32,949 bases of DNA from JASMHC01 sp964453855 (GTDB taxonomy: Bacteria > Pseudomonadota > Alphaproteobacteria > Rhodobacterales > Rhodobacteraceae). Of the stretch, positions 16,144-24,582 are shown in pieces. The notes under the pieces are model-generated. The model worked only from the letters and a program-made list of their open reading frames with translations. It ran no database searches and was not told the DNA's origin. The translations under genes were made by a program, and so were the position numbers. Location: positions 1-32,949 of the forward strand of contig CAYVRN010000029.1 of assembly GCA_964453855.1 (NCBI GenBank), written 5' to 3'. Each line of letters begins with the position of its first letter. Within the stretch, counting starts at the first letter, position 1.

Positions 16144-16815
16144 ATGACCGACCCCAAAAACCGCCTTGTCGAGGCTGCCGTGATGCATGTCGCCTTCGAT
16201 GGCTGGTCCGACGATACGCTGAAACTGGCAGCATCCGATTGTGGTATTTCACTGGCCGAAGCGCAGGCCCTGTTTCCGCGAGGCGCGGTCGATCTGGCGC
16301 TGGCCTATCATCATGCCGGAGACGATCAGATGGTGGCACAAATGGCTGAAACCGATCTGTCAGTGATGCGCTACAGTGCCCGCGTTGCTCATGCGATCCG
16401 TTTGCGCTTGGAGCTGGCCGATAAAGAGGCTGTCCGTCGGGGCACCACCTTGTTTGCCCTGCCGCAAAACGCGGGGGACGGGGCCAAGGCGATTTGGGGT
16501 ACCGCTGACCGGATTTGGGAAGCGTTGGGTGACACCTCGCGCGATGTGAACTGGTATACCAAGCGCATGACGCTTTCGGCGGTTTATTCCTCGGTTGTGC
16601 TGATCTGGCTGGGGGATACATCCGACGATCACCACGCGACGTGGGTGTTTCTGGATCGTAGGATCGAAAACGTCATGCAATTCGAAAAGACCAAGGCCCA
16701 GCTACGCGAAAACCCGTTTGTGAAAAGTTTCATGGCGGGGCCGGGAAAGATTCTGGACAGGATCACAGCCCCAGGGAATGGGCCAAATGGGTTTCCAGGA
16801 CAATGGAACAAATAA
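16144..16815 (+). CDS. COQ9 family ubiquinone-biosynthesis accessory protein
   Basis: 223 residues. The N-terminal part (NRLVEAAVMHVAFDGWSDDTLKLAASDCGISLAEAQALFP) has the TetR-like helix arrangement of COQ9, and the C-terminal half contains the conserved DVNWYTKRMTLSAVYSSVVLIWLGD block. COQ9 proteins bind isoprenoid lipids and support the COQ7 hydroxylation step of ubiquinone synthesis at the membrane. An upstream in-frame start (16108) is rejected because GGAGG lies five bases before the ATG at 16144. A quinone-oxidoreductase gene starts 12 bases after the stop, which suggests an operon. Confidence 0.92.
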   Translation: MTDPKNRLVEAAVMHVAFDGWSDDTLKLAASDCGISLAEAQALFPRGAVDLALAYHHAGDDQMVAQMAETDLSVMRYSARVAHAIRLRLELADKEAVRRGTTLFALPQNAGDGAKAIWGTADRIWEALGDTSRDVNWYTKRMTLSAVYSSVVLIWLGDTSDDHHATWVFLDRRIENVMQFEKTKAQLRENPFVKSFMAGPGKILDRITAPGNGPNGFPGQWNK

Positions 16816-16826
16816 AGGGTAGGGAT

Positions 16827-17810
16827 ATGACCAACACAATGCAGGCAATTGAAATCACCGAACCGGGCGGTCCTGACGTGCTTAAACTCTGCGAACGGCC
16901 AGTTCCGACGGCTGGTCCCGGTCAGGTGATCCTGAAAGTGGCCTACGCCGGTGTGAACCGTCCCGACGCCCTGCAGCGCGCAGGCAGCTATGCGCCCCCG
17001 CCCACCGCCAGCCCTTTACCGGGACTAGAAGCTTCGGGCGAGGTTGTCGCCGTGGGCGAAGGTGTCGGCTGGCCCGCCGTGGGCGATCAGGTTTGCGCCC
17101 TGTTGCCAGGCGGCGGTTACGCCGAATACGTCATGACCCCCGCCGCCCATTGCCTTCCGGTTCCGCAAGGGATGGGTCTGAAAGAGGCGGCATGTTTACC
17201 CGAGACATTCTACACCGTCTATTCAAACGTCTTCATGCGCGGCGGTCTGAAAGCGGGCGAGAAGTTTCTGGTCCACGGGGGCTCAAGCGGCATTGGAACG
17301 ACGGCGATCCAACTGGCACACCACTTTGGCGCGCGGGTCTTCACCACCGCCGGATCGGACGAAAAGTGTCAGGTCTGCAGCGATCTGGGGGCTGATAAAG
17401 CGATCAACTACCGTGATGAGGATTTCGTCACAGTGGCCCGCGCCGAGGGCGGCATGGATCTGATCCTCGACATGGTGGGCGGCGACTACATCAACCGCAA
17501 CATCAAATCTTTGGCCGACGACGGACGCATGGTGCACATTGCGTTCCTGACCGGACCCGTGGCCGAAGTTAACTTTGCCCAGATTATGGCGCGCCGCTTG
17601 ACAGTCACTGGCAGCACGCTGCGACCGCAAAGCGATCTGGCCAAGGCTCGGATTGCGGATGCTCTTCGCGCTAATGTTTGGCCACTACTGGACAGTGGTC
17701 GCATCGCGCCCGTGATGGATTCCGAATTCGATCTGGCGGATGCACCCAAAGCACATGAGCGCATTGAAAGCAGCGGTCATATCGGAAAAATTGTTTTGAA
17801 GGTGGGTTGA
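16827..17810 (+). CDS. NAD(P)H:quinone oxidoreductase, zeta-crystallin/PIG3 type
   Basis: 327 residues of the medium-chain reductase family. The GroES-like N-terminal domain includes VAYAGVNRPDALQRAG and PGLEASGEVVAVGEG; the Rossmann domain has LVHGGSSGIGTTAIQLA and the PIG3-type DMVGGDYINRNI segment. No structural zinc cysteines are present, as expected of quinone oxidoreductases. It reduces quinones or related enones with NAD(P)H. A start at 16803 is possible, but the ATG at 16827 has TAGGGAT next to it and fits the family N-terminus. It follows coq9 by 12 bases, consistent with shared quinone metabolism. Confidence 0.92.
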   Translation: MTNTMQAIEITEPGGPDVLKLCERPVPTAGPGQVILKVAYAGVNRPDALQRAGSYAPPPTASPLPGLEASGEVVAVGEGVGWPAVGDQVCALLPGGGYAEYVMTPAAHCLPVPQGMGLKEAACLPETFYTVYSNVFMRGGLKAGEKFLVHGGSSGIGTTAIQLAHHFGARVFTTAGSDEKCQVCSDLGADKAINYRDEDFVTVARAEGGMDLILDMVGGDYINRNIKSLADDGRMVHIAFLTGPVAEVNFAQIMARRLTVTGSTLRPQSDLAKARIADALRANVWPLLDSGRIAPVMDSEFDLADAPKAHERIESSGHIGKIVLKVG

Positions 17811-17912
17811 TACAACCGGATTAGGTTTTTTCTTTCGAATTGGTTAGCTTTCTAAGCAGGGGGGCAGGCATTCAAGATAGTTAAGCCGGCGCTCTGATCA
17901 GGAGAGGGAAGA

Positions 17913-18404
17913 ATGAAAACACTTATTCAAAACACAGCTTTAGCAATTGCATTCAGCGCAGTCGCCGCTTCGGCACAGTCGCTGGAAACGTGGGGAACCG
18001 CCGGCGGATGGGATGTTATGATCGATCCGTCTTTGGGCTATGGATGCCTTATTCAAGCCGAATATACGGACGGATCGCTTGTGCGCATCGGATTGGATCG
18101 CAACGAAGACATGGGGTATGTCACCGCCTTTAATATGGCGTGGGGAGATATCGAAGAAGGAGCGATCTACGACATTGCCTTTGCCCTGGACGACGAAGTC
18201 TATCAGGGCGAAGCGCGCGGTATCTGGTTGAACGGCGTTCCGGGCGCTGACATCTACTTCGACAGTGTCGACTTCCTGTTCGACATTGCCAAAAAATACA
18301 CCATGACGCTGTTCAACTCGGAAGGCGAAGTTATGGCGATCGACCTTGAAGGCAGCTACATTGGCCTTGAAGCTGTCATGATGTGTCAGGACGAAACGGG
18401 ATAA
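17913..18404 (+). CDS. Exported protein of unknown function with a probable disulfide
   Basis: 163 residues with a signal peptide (MKTLIQNTALAIAFSAVAASAQS, cleavage near residue 22). The mature part is acidic and aromatic (GWDVMIDPSLGYGCLIQ, GYVTAFNMAWGDIEEG, GADIYFDSVDFLFDIA) and has just two cysteines, one near residue 45 and one near the C-terminus (MMCQDE), likely a disulfide. I recognise it as a type of small periplasmic protein common in Rhodobacterales, but no function is known to me. It has a strong Shine-Dalgarno (AGGAGAGGGAAG) and ends 5 bases from the convergent RNase T2 stop. Confidence 0.8.
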   Translation: MKTLIQNTALAIAFSAVAASAQSLETWGTAGGWDVMIDPSLGYGCLIQAEYTDGSLVRIGLDRNEDMGYVTAFNMAWGDIEEGAIYDIAFALDDEVYQGEARGIWLNGVPGADIYFDSVDFLFDIAKKYTMTLFNSEGEVMAIDLEGSYIGLEAVMMCQDETG

Positions 18405-18409
18405 CCGGC

Positions 18410-19102
18410 TCACCGGACCGGATGCACCACTGCGTCGTCTAACCTACAGTCACGGCTGACATCGCGCCCACAGGGGCGGGGTGTCAGGTCCTTCGTAAGA
18501 CAAATTCGAACCTCTTGAATTTGGCCCGACGTGCATGTGACCGTCAGCATGTTTGCCTTTAATGACGGGTTGGATTTCAGAAATGCGTCCTCAACCGATT
18601 TTGCGGACATTTCCTGCACGACTTTGATTCTATCAAAGGTCGGCGGCAGCACTACGGCTTCGAAAGCGTCTCGGGAAATGCCGAAATATCTATCGGCTTC
18701 CAGCCCCGAGCATGTTCCATGCTTTTCCCACTCATACGTGGCCAGAGATGCGGTTCCCATGATGTCGGCCATAGCGACACTTTGGTCAAATGTCGGGTCC
18801 GAAAATTCGGTCGGGCAATGGGATGGCCAACCCGTCTCATACTGTGGCCAAAGCCCGTGCAACATCCACCCCAGTCGGCGCTCAGGCGCACACTGAGGAG
18901 ACCCCCGCGCAATGCCCGTGCGCTCACACCAGTTAGGAGACCAGCTTAGCGCCATGACGTAATAGTCAAACTGTCCGGCAATACCATCAGACCTGCCCAC
19001 AATCGGTGCAAAGCCCAAACAGAGCGTCAGAAAACCGGCGAATAATTTGATCTTTCCCTTTATCACAGCTTTCGGTATAGACACTGCCAAGTTCCCCGAC
19101 AA
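18410..19102 (-). CDS. Exported ribonuclease T2 family protein
   Basis: About 230 residues. Both RNase T2 active-site boxes are intact: CAS-1 LHGLWPQ (His82) and CAS-2 YEWEKHGTC (Glu124, His128). Several cysteines (NWC, QCAP, HCP, GTC, CLTK and others) fit the disulfides of the family. A hydrophobic N-terminal segment (KLFAGFLTLCLGFAPIVG) is a signal peptide, so it acts in the periplasm or outside the cell, degrading RNA with little base specificity. The longest frame starts with TTG at 19102; GTG at 19084, behind GGGGAAC, is at least as likely, and no ATG fits. Divergent from trcR with 69 bases between. Confidence 0.9.
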   Translation of the reverse strand: MSGNLAVSIPKAVIKGKIKLFAGFLTLCLGFAPIVGRSDGIAGQFDYYVMALSWSPNWCERTGIARGSPQCAPERRLGWMLHGLWPQYETGWPSHCPTEFSDPTFDQSVAMADIMGTASLATYEWEKHGTCSGLEADRYFGISRDAFEAVVLPPTFDRIKVVQEMSAKSVEDAFLKSNPSLKANMLTVTCTSGQIQEVRICLTKDLTPRPCGRDVSRDCRLDDAVVHPVR

Positions 19103-19171
19103 CGTGAACCCGACCGAATAAGGTCAGCCCTTTCCGGGCATCGGGGAAGATATGTTTTTAGGAGTCGAAAA

Positions 19172-19915
19172 ATGGCGAAACTTCTGCACCCCAAAGCAAC
19201 AGCCGTCTGGCTGGTAGATAACACAACTATGACCTTCAAGCAGATCGGCGATTTCGTCGGTATGCACGAGCTTGAGATTCAGGGCATCGCAGATGGCGAC
19301 GTGGCCGTTGGTGTGAAGGGCTTTGACCCGGTTGCCAACAACCAGCTTCTTCAAGAAGAGATCGACGCGGCTGAAAAGAACCCGCTCCACAAGCTGAAGC
19401 TGAAAGCCAACAACGCCGCCGTTGGTGAAGAAAAACGCCGTGGTCCGCGTTACACACCGCTGTCCAAGCGCCAAGACCGTCCGAACTCGATTCTGTGGCT
19501 GGTCAAGTTCCACCCGGAATTGTCGGATGGCCAGATCGCCAAACTGGTTGGTACCACCAAACCGACAATCCAGTCGATCCGCGAACGCACCCACTGGAAC
19601 ATCTCGAATATGCAGCCGATTGACCCGGTGGCGCTGGGCCTGTGTAAGCAGTCCGAACTGGACGAAGTGGTGCAGAAAGCTGCCGCCAAGAAAGCCGCTG
19701 ACGGCGCGGTCATGAGCGACGACGAACGTCGCAAGCTGGTCTCGACCGAGCAGAGCCTTGGCATGGGAACCGAGCCGAAGATCCCGACCGCCATCGAAGG
19801 TCTTGAAAGCTTCTCGCTTTCGAACAACGACGACGATGATAAAGAAGACGAGCTGCCGGACGCCGACAGCTTCTTCAACCTGCCTGGCGACAGCGGCGAC
19901 CAAGACGACGATTGA
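19172..19915 (+). CDS. trcR: Cell-cycle transcriptional regulator TrcR (DUF1013)
   Basis: 247 residues matching the alphaproteobacterial DUF1013 family, named TrcR after work in Caulobacter and Sinorhizobium. Visible landmarks: MAKLLHPKATAVWLVDNT, a helix-turn-helix-like TFKQIGDFVGMHELEIQGIADGDV, a second such region (SDGQIAKLVGTTKPTIQSIRERTHW) and a very acidic C-terminal tail (NNDDDDKEDELPDADSFF). Family members act with RNA polymerase near the promoters of cell-cycle genes. AGGAG precedes the ATG; the same stretch contains GAGTC, a GANTC site for the cell-cycle methylase CcrM. It is monocistronic, ended by a clear terminator. Confidence 0.92.
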   Translation: MAKLLHPKATAVWLVDNTTMTFKQIGDFVGMHELEIQGIADGDVAVGVKGFDPVANNQLLQEEIDAAEKNPLHKLKLKANNAAVGEEKRRGPRYTPLSKRQDRPNSILWLVKFHPELSDGQIAKLVGTTKPTIQSIRERTHWNISNMQPIDPVALGLCKQSELDEVVQKAAAKKAADGAVMSDDERRKLVSTEQSLGMGTEPKIPTAIEGLESFSLSNNDDDDKEDELPDADSFFNLPGDSGDQDDD

Positions 19916-19940
19916 TTTAGCAGCAACGAGATTTGGAAAG

Positions 19941-19967
19941 GCCCGTACCTTTGGTGCGGGCTTTTTT
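19941..19967 (+). terminator. Intrinsic terminator of trcR
   Basis: GCCCGTACC, loop TTT, GGTGCGGGC (a 9-bp stem with one G-U pair), then TTTTTT, 25 bases after the trcR stop. Confidence 0.92.
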
Positions 19968-20026
19968 GTTTGCGTAGGCTCAAAACGAACGTCACAATTT
20001 GGCCAGTTACGTTGGTGGGGGACATT

Positions 20027-21133
20027 ATGAAACTGGCTGTCATCGGACGCGGATTGATCGGCTCGGCCGCCGCACGGCACCTGTCGGCGGCGGGGTATGA
20101 GGTTACGCTCATCGGCCCCGCCGAACCTACGGACTTTGCGACCCATCAGGGCACTTTCGCCAGCCACTATGACGAAGGCCGCATCACCCGTGGGCTTGAC
20201 CCGGATCCGTTCTGGAGTGCTGTCAGCCGCGCCAGCATCGCCCGCTATGCAGACATCCAACGTCAAAGCGGGATCCGCTTCTACCACGAGGTCGGCGTGT
20301 TGATGACGGGGCCGTCAGATCACCCTCCGATCGGCGACGTTCAGAAGGTCGCGCAGGAAAGCGGGCTGGATTGCGTAACACTGGACGACGCGGGTTTGAA
20401 AGATCGCTTCCCATATTTTGCCTTTCCATCAGGCAGCTTCGGCGTGTTTGAACGCAAAGACGCAGGCTACATCAGCCCCCGTGCCTTGGTTCGGGCGCAA
20501 GGTGTCTGTGTCGAACGAAACGGCGGCAGGATTGTCGATGCTGTTGTGTATGGCATCGACGAAACCGTTCAGGGCGTTCAACTCACGACGTCAGAGGGGC
20601 ACATGAGTTTTGACAAAGCGCTGGTCGCAACCGGTGGATTTGCCGAAACCCTGTTGGGGTCAGAATTCCGCTTAAAGGTCTGCGCCCGTACGGTGGCCCT
20701 GTTCCGATTGGGTGCGGCAGAACTGAAGCGGCTGTCAGCCATGCCCTCGCATATCCACCTGACATATGACGGGCTGGATCCGTATTATCTGCCGCCGATC
20801 CCCTATCCTGATGGGCAAAGCTACGTGAAGCTGGGCGGTGATCCGGTGGACATCGAACTGGCAACCACAGAAGACGTTAACAACTGGTTCCGATCCGGAG
20901 GCTCTGAAGATGTGGGTCAATTCCTAGAAGAGTTAATCCGCGACCGCATTCCCGATCTTCACGCCGAAGATCGCACACTGAAGCCCTGCGTGACCAGTTA
21001 TACCACTGATGGCATGCCAGATATCCGTCGTTTGTCCGAGCGGGTTGCGATTGCTGTGGGTGGCAATGGCAAAGGCGCCAAGAACAGTGATGAACTGGGG
21101 CGGCTTGGGGCAAATGCGTTGCTTGGCCAATAG
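20027..21133 (+). CDS. FAD-dependent oxidoreductase of the D-amino acid oxidase/sarcosine oxidase fold
   Basis: 368 residues. The N-terminal dinucleotide-binding motif is VIGRGLIGSAAARHLSAAG, where the second glycine of GxGxxG is preserved. FASHYDEGRITRG resembles the SxxxGR-type substrate region of N-methyl amino acid oxidases, and the C-terminal VAIAVGGNGKGAKNSDELG block closes the FAD site. The substrate is unknown: likely a secondary or methylated amine. The ATG at 20027 follows GGTGGGGGAC and gives the standard N-terminus; the frame is open further upstream, but that would run into the trcR terminator. No partner subunits are adjacent. Confidence 0.85.
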   Translation: MKLAVIGRGLIGSAAARHLSAAGYEVTLIGPAEPTDFATHQGTFASHYDEGRITRGLDPDPFWSAVSRASIARYADIQRQSGIRFYHEVGVLMTGPSDHPPIGDVQKVAQESGLDCVTLDDAGLKDRFPYFAFPSGSFGVFERKDAGYISPRALVRAQGVCVERNGGRIVDAVVYGIDETVQGVQLTTSEGHMSFDKALVATGGFAETLLGSEFRLKVCARTVALFRLGAAELKRLSAMPSHIHLTYDGLDPYYLPPIPYPDGQSYVKLGGDPVDIELATTEDVNNWFRSGGSEDVGQFLEELIRDRIPDLHAEDRTLKPCVTSYTTDGMPDIRRLSERVAIAVGGNGKGAKNSDELGRLGANALLGQ

Positions 21134-21207
21134 CCCATGAACGCAGCGCACACAAAACCTCAACCCGCCGGAAACCCGTTTTGCGGGCTAAACATGCCCC
21201 CCTCAAT

Positions 21208-21258
21208 TTCATCTTACTAAAAATACTCAAGGGGAGCGCGAGGGGCAGCGCCCCTCGC
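21208..21258 (-). repeat. Intergenic palindromic repeat, copy 1 (between the FAD oxidoreductase and recR)
   Basis: Shares TTCATCTT, AAATACTC and GGGG with the copy at 21902-21946, then ends in a perfect 9-bp hairpin GCGAGGGGC-AGC-GCCCCTCGC (21238-21258). The two copies point in opposite directions and flank recR. A further small dyad CGCGC-ACAA-GCGCG follows (21268-21281). The hairpin may also end the recR transcript. Confidence 0.65.
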
Positions 21259-21299
21259 ATACCGCGACGCGCACAAGCGCGGCGCAAATACGGATAGTT

Positions 21300-21893
21300 T
21301 CAAAGCTTCTTTCTGGCCTTCAGCGCAGCGGTGATTGTCCCGTCATCGAGATAATCCAGCTCGCCACCAATCGGCACGCCTTGGGCCAAAGAGGTGACGC
21401 TGACGCGGTCTTCGATCTGATCTGCAATGTAATGCGCTGTTGTCAGCCCGTCGATCGTGGCGTTCAAAGCCAGGATCACTTCAGAGATCCCTTCGGCATC
21501 CAGACGGTGTACCAGTTGCGGGATGCGCAAGTCTTCGGGGCCAACGGCGTCCAGTGCGGATAACGTTCCGCCCAATACGTGATAACGTCCTTTGAACACG
21601 CCTGAACGCTCCATCGCCCAAAGATCTGCCACATCCTCGACCACGCATAGCTCGCCGTTGGCGCGTTTCTGTGATTGGCAGATATCGCAGATATCCGTGG
21701 TGCCGACATTACCACAGTTCAGGCATTCCCGTGCCGTTGCGGCGACGGTTTGCAGAACATCGGCCAAGGGGGTCAGCAACAGGTCGCGTTTGCGGATCAG
21801 ATGCAGCACCGCGCGACGGGCCGAACGGGGCCCAAGACCCGGCAGCTTGGCCATCAGCTCGATCAGATTGTCGATGTCGCGCGTGGAACTCAT
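21300..21893 (-). CDS. recR: Recombination protein RecR
   Basis: 197 residues, the usual length. An N-terminal helix-hairpin-helix (LPGLGPRSARRAVLHL) is followed by the C4 zinc finger (Cys57, Cys60, Cys69, Cys72) and a Toprim domain (LCVVEDVADLWAMERSG, then VILALNATIDGLTTAHYI). RecR works with RecF/RecO to load RecA on gapped DNA. It is last in a dnaX-membrane protein-ybaB-recR cluster. The 54-base spacer to ybaB is nearly filled by a palindromic repeat and shows no good Shine-Dalgarno. Confidence 0.97.
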   Translation of the reverse strand: MSSTRDIDNLIELMAKLPGLGPRSARRAVLHLIRKRDLLLTPLADVLQTVAATARECLNCGNVGTTDICDICQSQKRANGELCVVEDVADLWAMERSGVFKGRYHVLGGTLSALDAVGPEDLRIPQLVHRLDAEGISEVILALNATIDGLTTAHYIADQIEDRVSVTSLAQGVPIGGELDYLDDGTITAALKARKKL

Positions 21894-21901
21894 TTTGTGC
21901 A

Positions 21902-21946
21902 GCGGGGGCCAGCCCCCGCACCCCCGGAGTATTTGTGGAAAGATGA
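21902..21946 (+). repeat. Intergenic palindromic repeat, copy 2 (ybaB-recR spacer)
   Basis: GCGGGGGC-CA-GCCCCCGC (21902-21919) followed by the tail CCCCCGGAGTATTTGTGG and AAAGATGAA. In inverse orientation it matches the copy at 21208-21258 over the AT-rich tail and the GGGG hairpin. This tail sequence is familiar from intergenic regions of Rhodobacterales genomes. Confidence 0.65.
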
Positions 21947-21947
21947 A

Positions 21948-22292
21948 TTAGAAGGGCAGTTTCATGCCTGCAGGCAGACCCATGCCTTCGGTCAGTTTCG
22001 CCATTTCATCCTGAGACCGCTGCGCCGCTTTTTGCTGCGCGTCTTTTATGGCGGCAAGGATCAGGTCTTCGACTACTTCCTTTTCGTCGGGGTGAAAGAT
22101 CGATGGATTGATATCAAGCGCGGTCAGTTCGCCTTTGGCCGTTGCAGTGGCTTTGACCAGACCTGCGCCGGATTCGCCGGTGACTGTGATATTGTTCAGC
22201 TCTTCCTGCATCTCGGTCATGCGTGTCTGCATTTCCTGAGCTTTTTTCATCATGCCGGCCATATCGCCAAGCTGCCCCAGACCTTTGAACAT
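21948..22292 (-). CDS. ybaB: YbaB/EbfC family nucleoid-associated protein
   Basis: 114 residues with the YbaB layout: Gly/Met-rich start (MFKGLGQLGDMAGMMKKAQEMQ), a long helix, a beta-sheet with the conserved GAGLVKATATAKGELTALDI, and a C-terminal helix (VVEDLILAAIKDAQQKA). It is a dimeric DNA-binding protein. AGGAG precedes the start. Placement between dnaX and recR is conserved across many bacteria. Confidence 0.96.
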   Translation of the reverse strand: MFKGLGQLGDMAGMMKKAQEMQTRMTEMQEELNNITVTGESGAGLVKATATAKGELTALDINPSIFHPDEKEVVEDLILAAIKDAQQKAAQRSQDEMAKLTEGMGLPAGMKLPF

Positions 22293-22370
22293 ATTGTTAT
22301 CTCCTGCATCGGTGCGCGCGTCGCGCTGTTGCCTGACATATTGCAGTCCGCAAGCGTTGATACAAGGGCG

Positions 22371-22766
22371 TCAGTTGTCCCTGTTGCGGATCGGCGAGGT
22401 ATAAAGGACCAGTCCGATACAAACGGCCACGGCAATTGCAAAAAACAACGCCGGCGAGGCAGCGCAGCCTTCCAGCTGGGCGGCGTGGCGAGCTGCGATG
22501 GCGGTTTGTGTGGTCAGGGCCGTTATCCAACCGGCCCAACCGATGATCACCACCAACGCCCCCCATTGCGCCCGCAGCCGGAACATGACTGCCGAAGCGA
22601 CCAGTAGCAGAAGGGACACTGGCATCGCCAACATTGAGATGGTTTGCCGTAGAAGCGATACCGATGTCCCTGCCACCCAGTCGGGGTTCAGAGTTTCGCA
22701 AACGCCGGCAAAGGCGGGCAAAGGGAATAGGGCCGTTAGTACTGCGGCAATTAGCAGGTGACGCAT
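22371..22766 (-). CDS. Small membrane protein translationally coupled to dnaX
   Basis: 131 residues: a signal-peptide-like or first membrane segment (1-20, LLIAAVLTALFPLPAFAG) and three hydrophobic helices (about 43-62, 66-85, 104-123). A short loop carries CETLNPDW after the first segment, with another Cys in EGCAASP. Its ATG overlaps the dnaX stop by one base (TGATG), with GAGGAAG upstream, which supports this start over one at 22790. I do not recognise the family. It sits inside the dnaX-ybaB-recR cluster, followed by a 78-base spacer. Confidence 0.72.
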   Translation of the reverse strand: MRHLLIAAVLTALFPLPAFAGVCETLNPDWVAGTSVSLLRQTISMLAMPVSLLLLVASAVMFRLRAQWGALVVIIGWAGWITALTTQTAIAARHAAQLEGCAASPALFFAIAVAVCIGLVLYTSPIRNRDN

Positions 22767-24517
22767 CAGTCTTCCTCGAACGGGTCCCATTCATCCTCGA
22801 CCTCGGCCAAGGCTTCGGTTTGGGCTTCGGCAGCGATGTCTGCGGCGGACTTGATCTTGGTGATCGTGGCCTTTGGGAAAGCGGCCATGACGGCTTGAAC
22901 CAGCGGGTGTTGCTCGGCTTCGTGCTTCATGTCCAGCATGGCGGCATCGCGTTTTTCGGCGATTGTTTCGCTTCCGCCTTCGTTGACAAGTGTCACGGCC
23001 CAGCGGGCTCCTGTCCAGGCCTGTAGCTGTGCACCCAGGCGCTGGGCCAGGTCAGTTGGCGCCATGGGGCCGGGAACAAATTCGATGCGGCCGGGTTGAT
23101 AGCCTGCCAGACGCACGCCGGTTTCGACGTCGATGAGCAGTTTGGCATCGCGTTGGCTGCGGATCAGTTCGACGACGTGTTCAAATGTGGGATATTGCGA
23201 CAGAACCGCCACGGTTTCCTGCGCCAAGGCGGCCGTCGGGGCTCCGTGGGTACGGCCCGAGGGGGCCATTGTGCTGCCCATCGCCGTGGTTCCTCCGCCC
23301 ATCGGGGCGGGGGCTGCGCGCCCGCTTCCGGGCGGCGGGCCGGGAGGCGTGGGTTGCGATTGCAGTTTCTTCAGCAGTTCCTCGGGCGAGGGCAGGTCGG
23401 CCACATGGGTTAGGCGTATCATCGCCATCTCGGCGGCCATCATGGCGTTGGGCGAGATCGAGACCTCTTCCAAGGCTTTCAGTAACATCTGCCACATGCG
23501 GGTCAGAACGCGCATCGGAAGCTCGGTCGACATCTTTTGACCGCGCGCGCGCTCATCTGGGTTCACGGTTGGGTCGTCGGCCGCATCGGGGGTGATTTTC
23601 ACCACGCTGATCCAATGCGTGATCTCGGCCAGATCGCGCAGAACCGCCAGCGGGTCGGCACCGTCGGCATATTGCGCGCCCAGTTCGTTCAAGGCGCCAG
23701 CCGCATCGCCGCGCATGATCATGTCGAACAAGTCCAGCACGCGGCCACGATCCGCCAGACCCAGCATCGCGCGCACCTGATCGGCTGTGGTTTCGCCAGC
23801 GCCGTGGCTGATTGCCTGATCCAGCAGAGATTGTGCGTCGCGAGCAGAACCTTCGGCAGCGCGGGTGATCAGCGCAAGCGCGTCATCGGTGATCTGGGCG
23901 CCTTCGTTGTCTGAAATCCGGCGCAGCATGGCGATCATGTCTTCGGGTTCGATCCGGCGCAGGTCGAAACGTTGGCAGCGGGACAGAACCGTCACCGGAA
24001 CCTTGCGGATTTCGGTGGTGGCGAAGATGAATTTCACATGCGCGGGGGGTTCTTCCAATGTCTTGAGCAGTGCGTTAAACGCGCTGGTCGAGAGCATGTG
24101 AACTTCGTCGATGATATAGATCTTATAGCGGGCTGACGCTGCGCGATAGTGCACGCTGTCGATGATCTCGCGGATATCGCCAACGCCTGTTCGCGATGCG
24201 GCGTCCATCTCCATCACGTCAACATGGCGACCTTCCATGATGGCCACACAATGCTCACACTTGCCACAAGGTTCGGTCGTCGGGCCGCCTTGGCCGTCTT
24301 CTCCGATACAGTTCATGCCCTTGGCGATGATCCGCGCCGTGGTGGTTTTGCCGACACCGCGGATACCGGTCATGACAAAGGCCTGTGCAATACGGTCGGC
24401 GGCAAAGGCGTTTTTCAGCGTGCGCACCATCGCATCCTGCCCTACCAGATCGGCGAAGGTCTCGGGCCGGTATTTGCGGGCAAGAACCTGATACTTCGGG
24501 GCGGTGTCTTCGGTCAT
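22766..24517 (-). CDS. dnaX: DNA polymerase III subunit gamma/tau
   Basis: 583 residues. The AAA+ clamp-loader ATPase has Walker A GIRGVGKTT (51-59), the four-cysteine zinc module (Cys70, 84, 87, 90), Walker B IIDEVHML (about 135-142) and the conserved LLKTLEEPPAHVKFI and DLRRIEPEDM blocks. After domain III comes a Pro/Gly-rich linker (about 395-440), then a C-terminal tau-like region ending in a Glu/Asp-rich tail. It assembles the clamp loader and couples it to the polymerase and helicase. It heads the minus-strand cluster; its promoter lies in or beyond the N gap at 24583-24682. Confidence 0.97.
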   Translation of the reverse strand: MTEDTAPKYQVLARKYRPETFADLVGQDAMVRTLKNAFAADRIAQAFVMTGIRGVGKTTTARIIAKGMNCIGEDGQGGPTTEPCGKCEHCVAIMEGRHVDVMEMDAASRTGVGDIREIIDSVHYRAASARYKIYIIDEVHMLSTSAFNALLKTLEEPPAHVKFIFATTEIRKVPVTVLSRCQRFDLRRIEPEDMIAMLRRISDNEGAQITDDALALITRAAEGSARDAQSLLDQAISHGAGETTADQVRAMLGLADRGRVLDLFDMIMRGDAAGALNELGAQYADGADPLAVLRDLAEITHWISVVKITPDAADDPTVNPDERARGQKMSTELPMRVLTRMWQMLLKALEEVSISPNAMMAAEMAMIRLTHVADLPSPEELLKKLQSQPTPPGPPPGSGRAAPAPMGGGTTAMGSTMAPSGRTHGAPTAALAQETVAVLSQYPTFEHVVELIRSQRDAKLLIDVETGVRLAGYQPGRIEFVPGPMAPTDLAQRLGAQLQAWTGARWAVTLVNEGGSETIAEKRDAAMLDMKHEAEQHPLVQAVMAAFPKATITKIKSAADIAAEAQTEALAEVEDEWDPFEED

Positions 24518-24582
24518 TTTGTGCCGTTCGCTTGGGAGGGTCGGCGCGAGACTACGGGGGAATCGGGCGGGGGTCTAGGGTG

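Noticed and set aside
19124..20287. 387-codon minus-strand open frame opposite trcR and the FAD oxidoreductase
   Set aside because: It crosses the trcR terminator and opposes two clear genes; composition looks like an antisense shadow.
21231..21281. CRISPR-like or tandem repeat array near recR
   Set aside because: The GC-rich dyads are single palindromes without regular spacers or repeated units.
21675..22607. 310-codon plus-strand open frame over recR, ybaB and the membrane protein
   Set aside because: Opposes three supported genes and contains the translated palindromic repeat; no domain seen.
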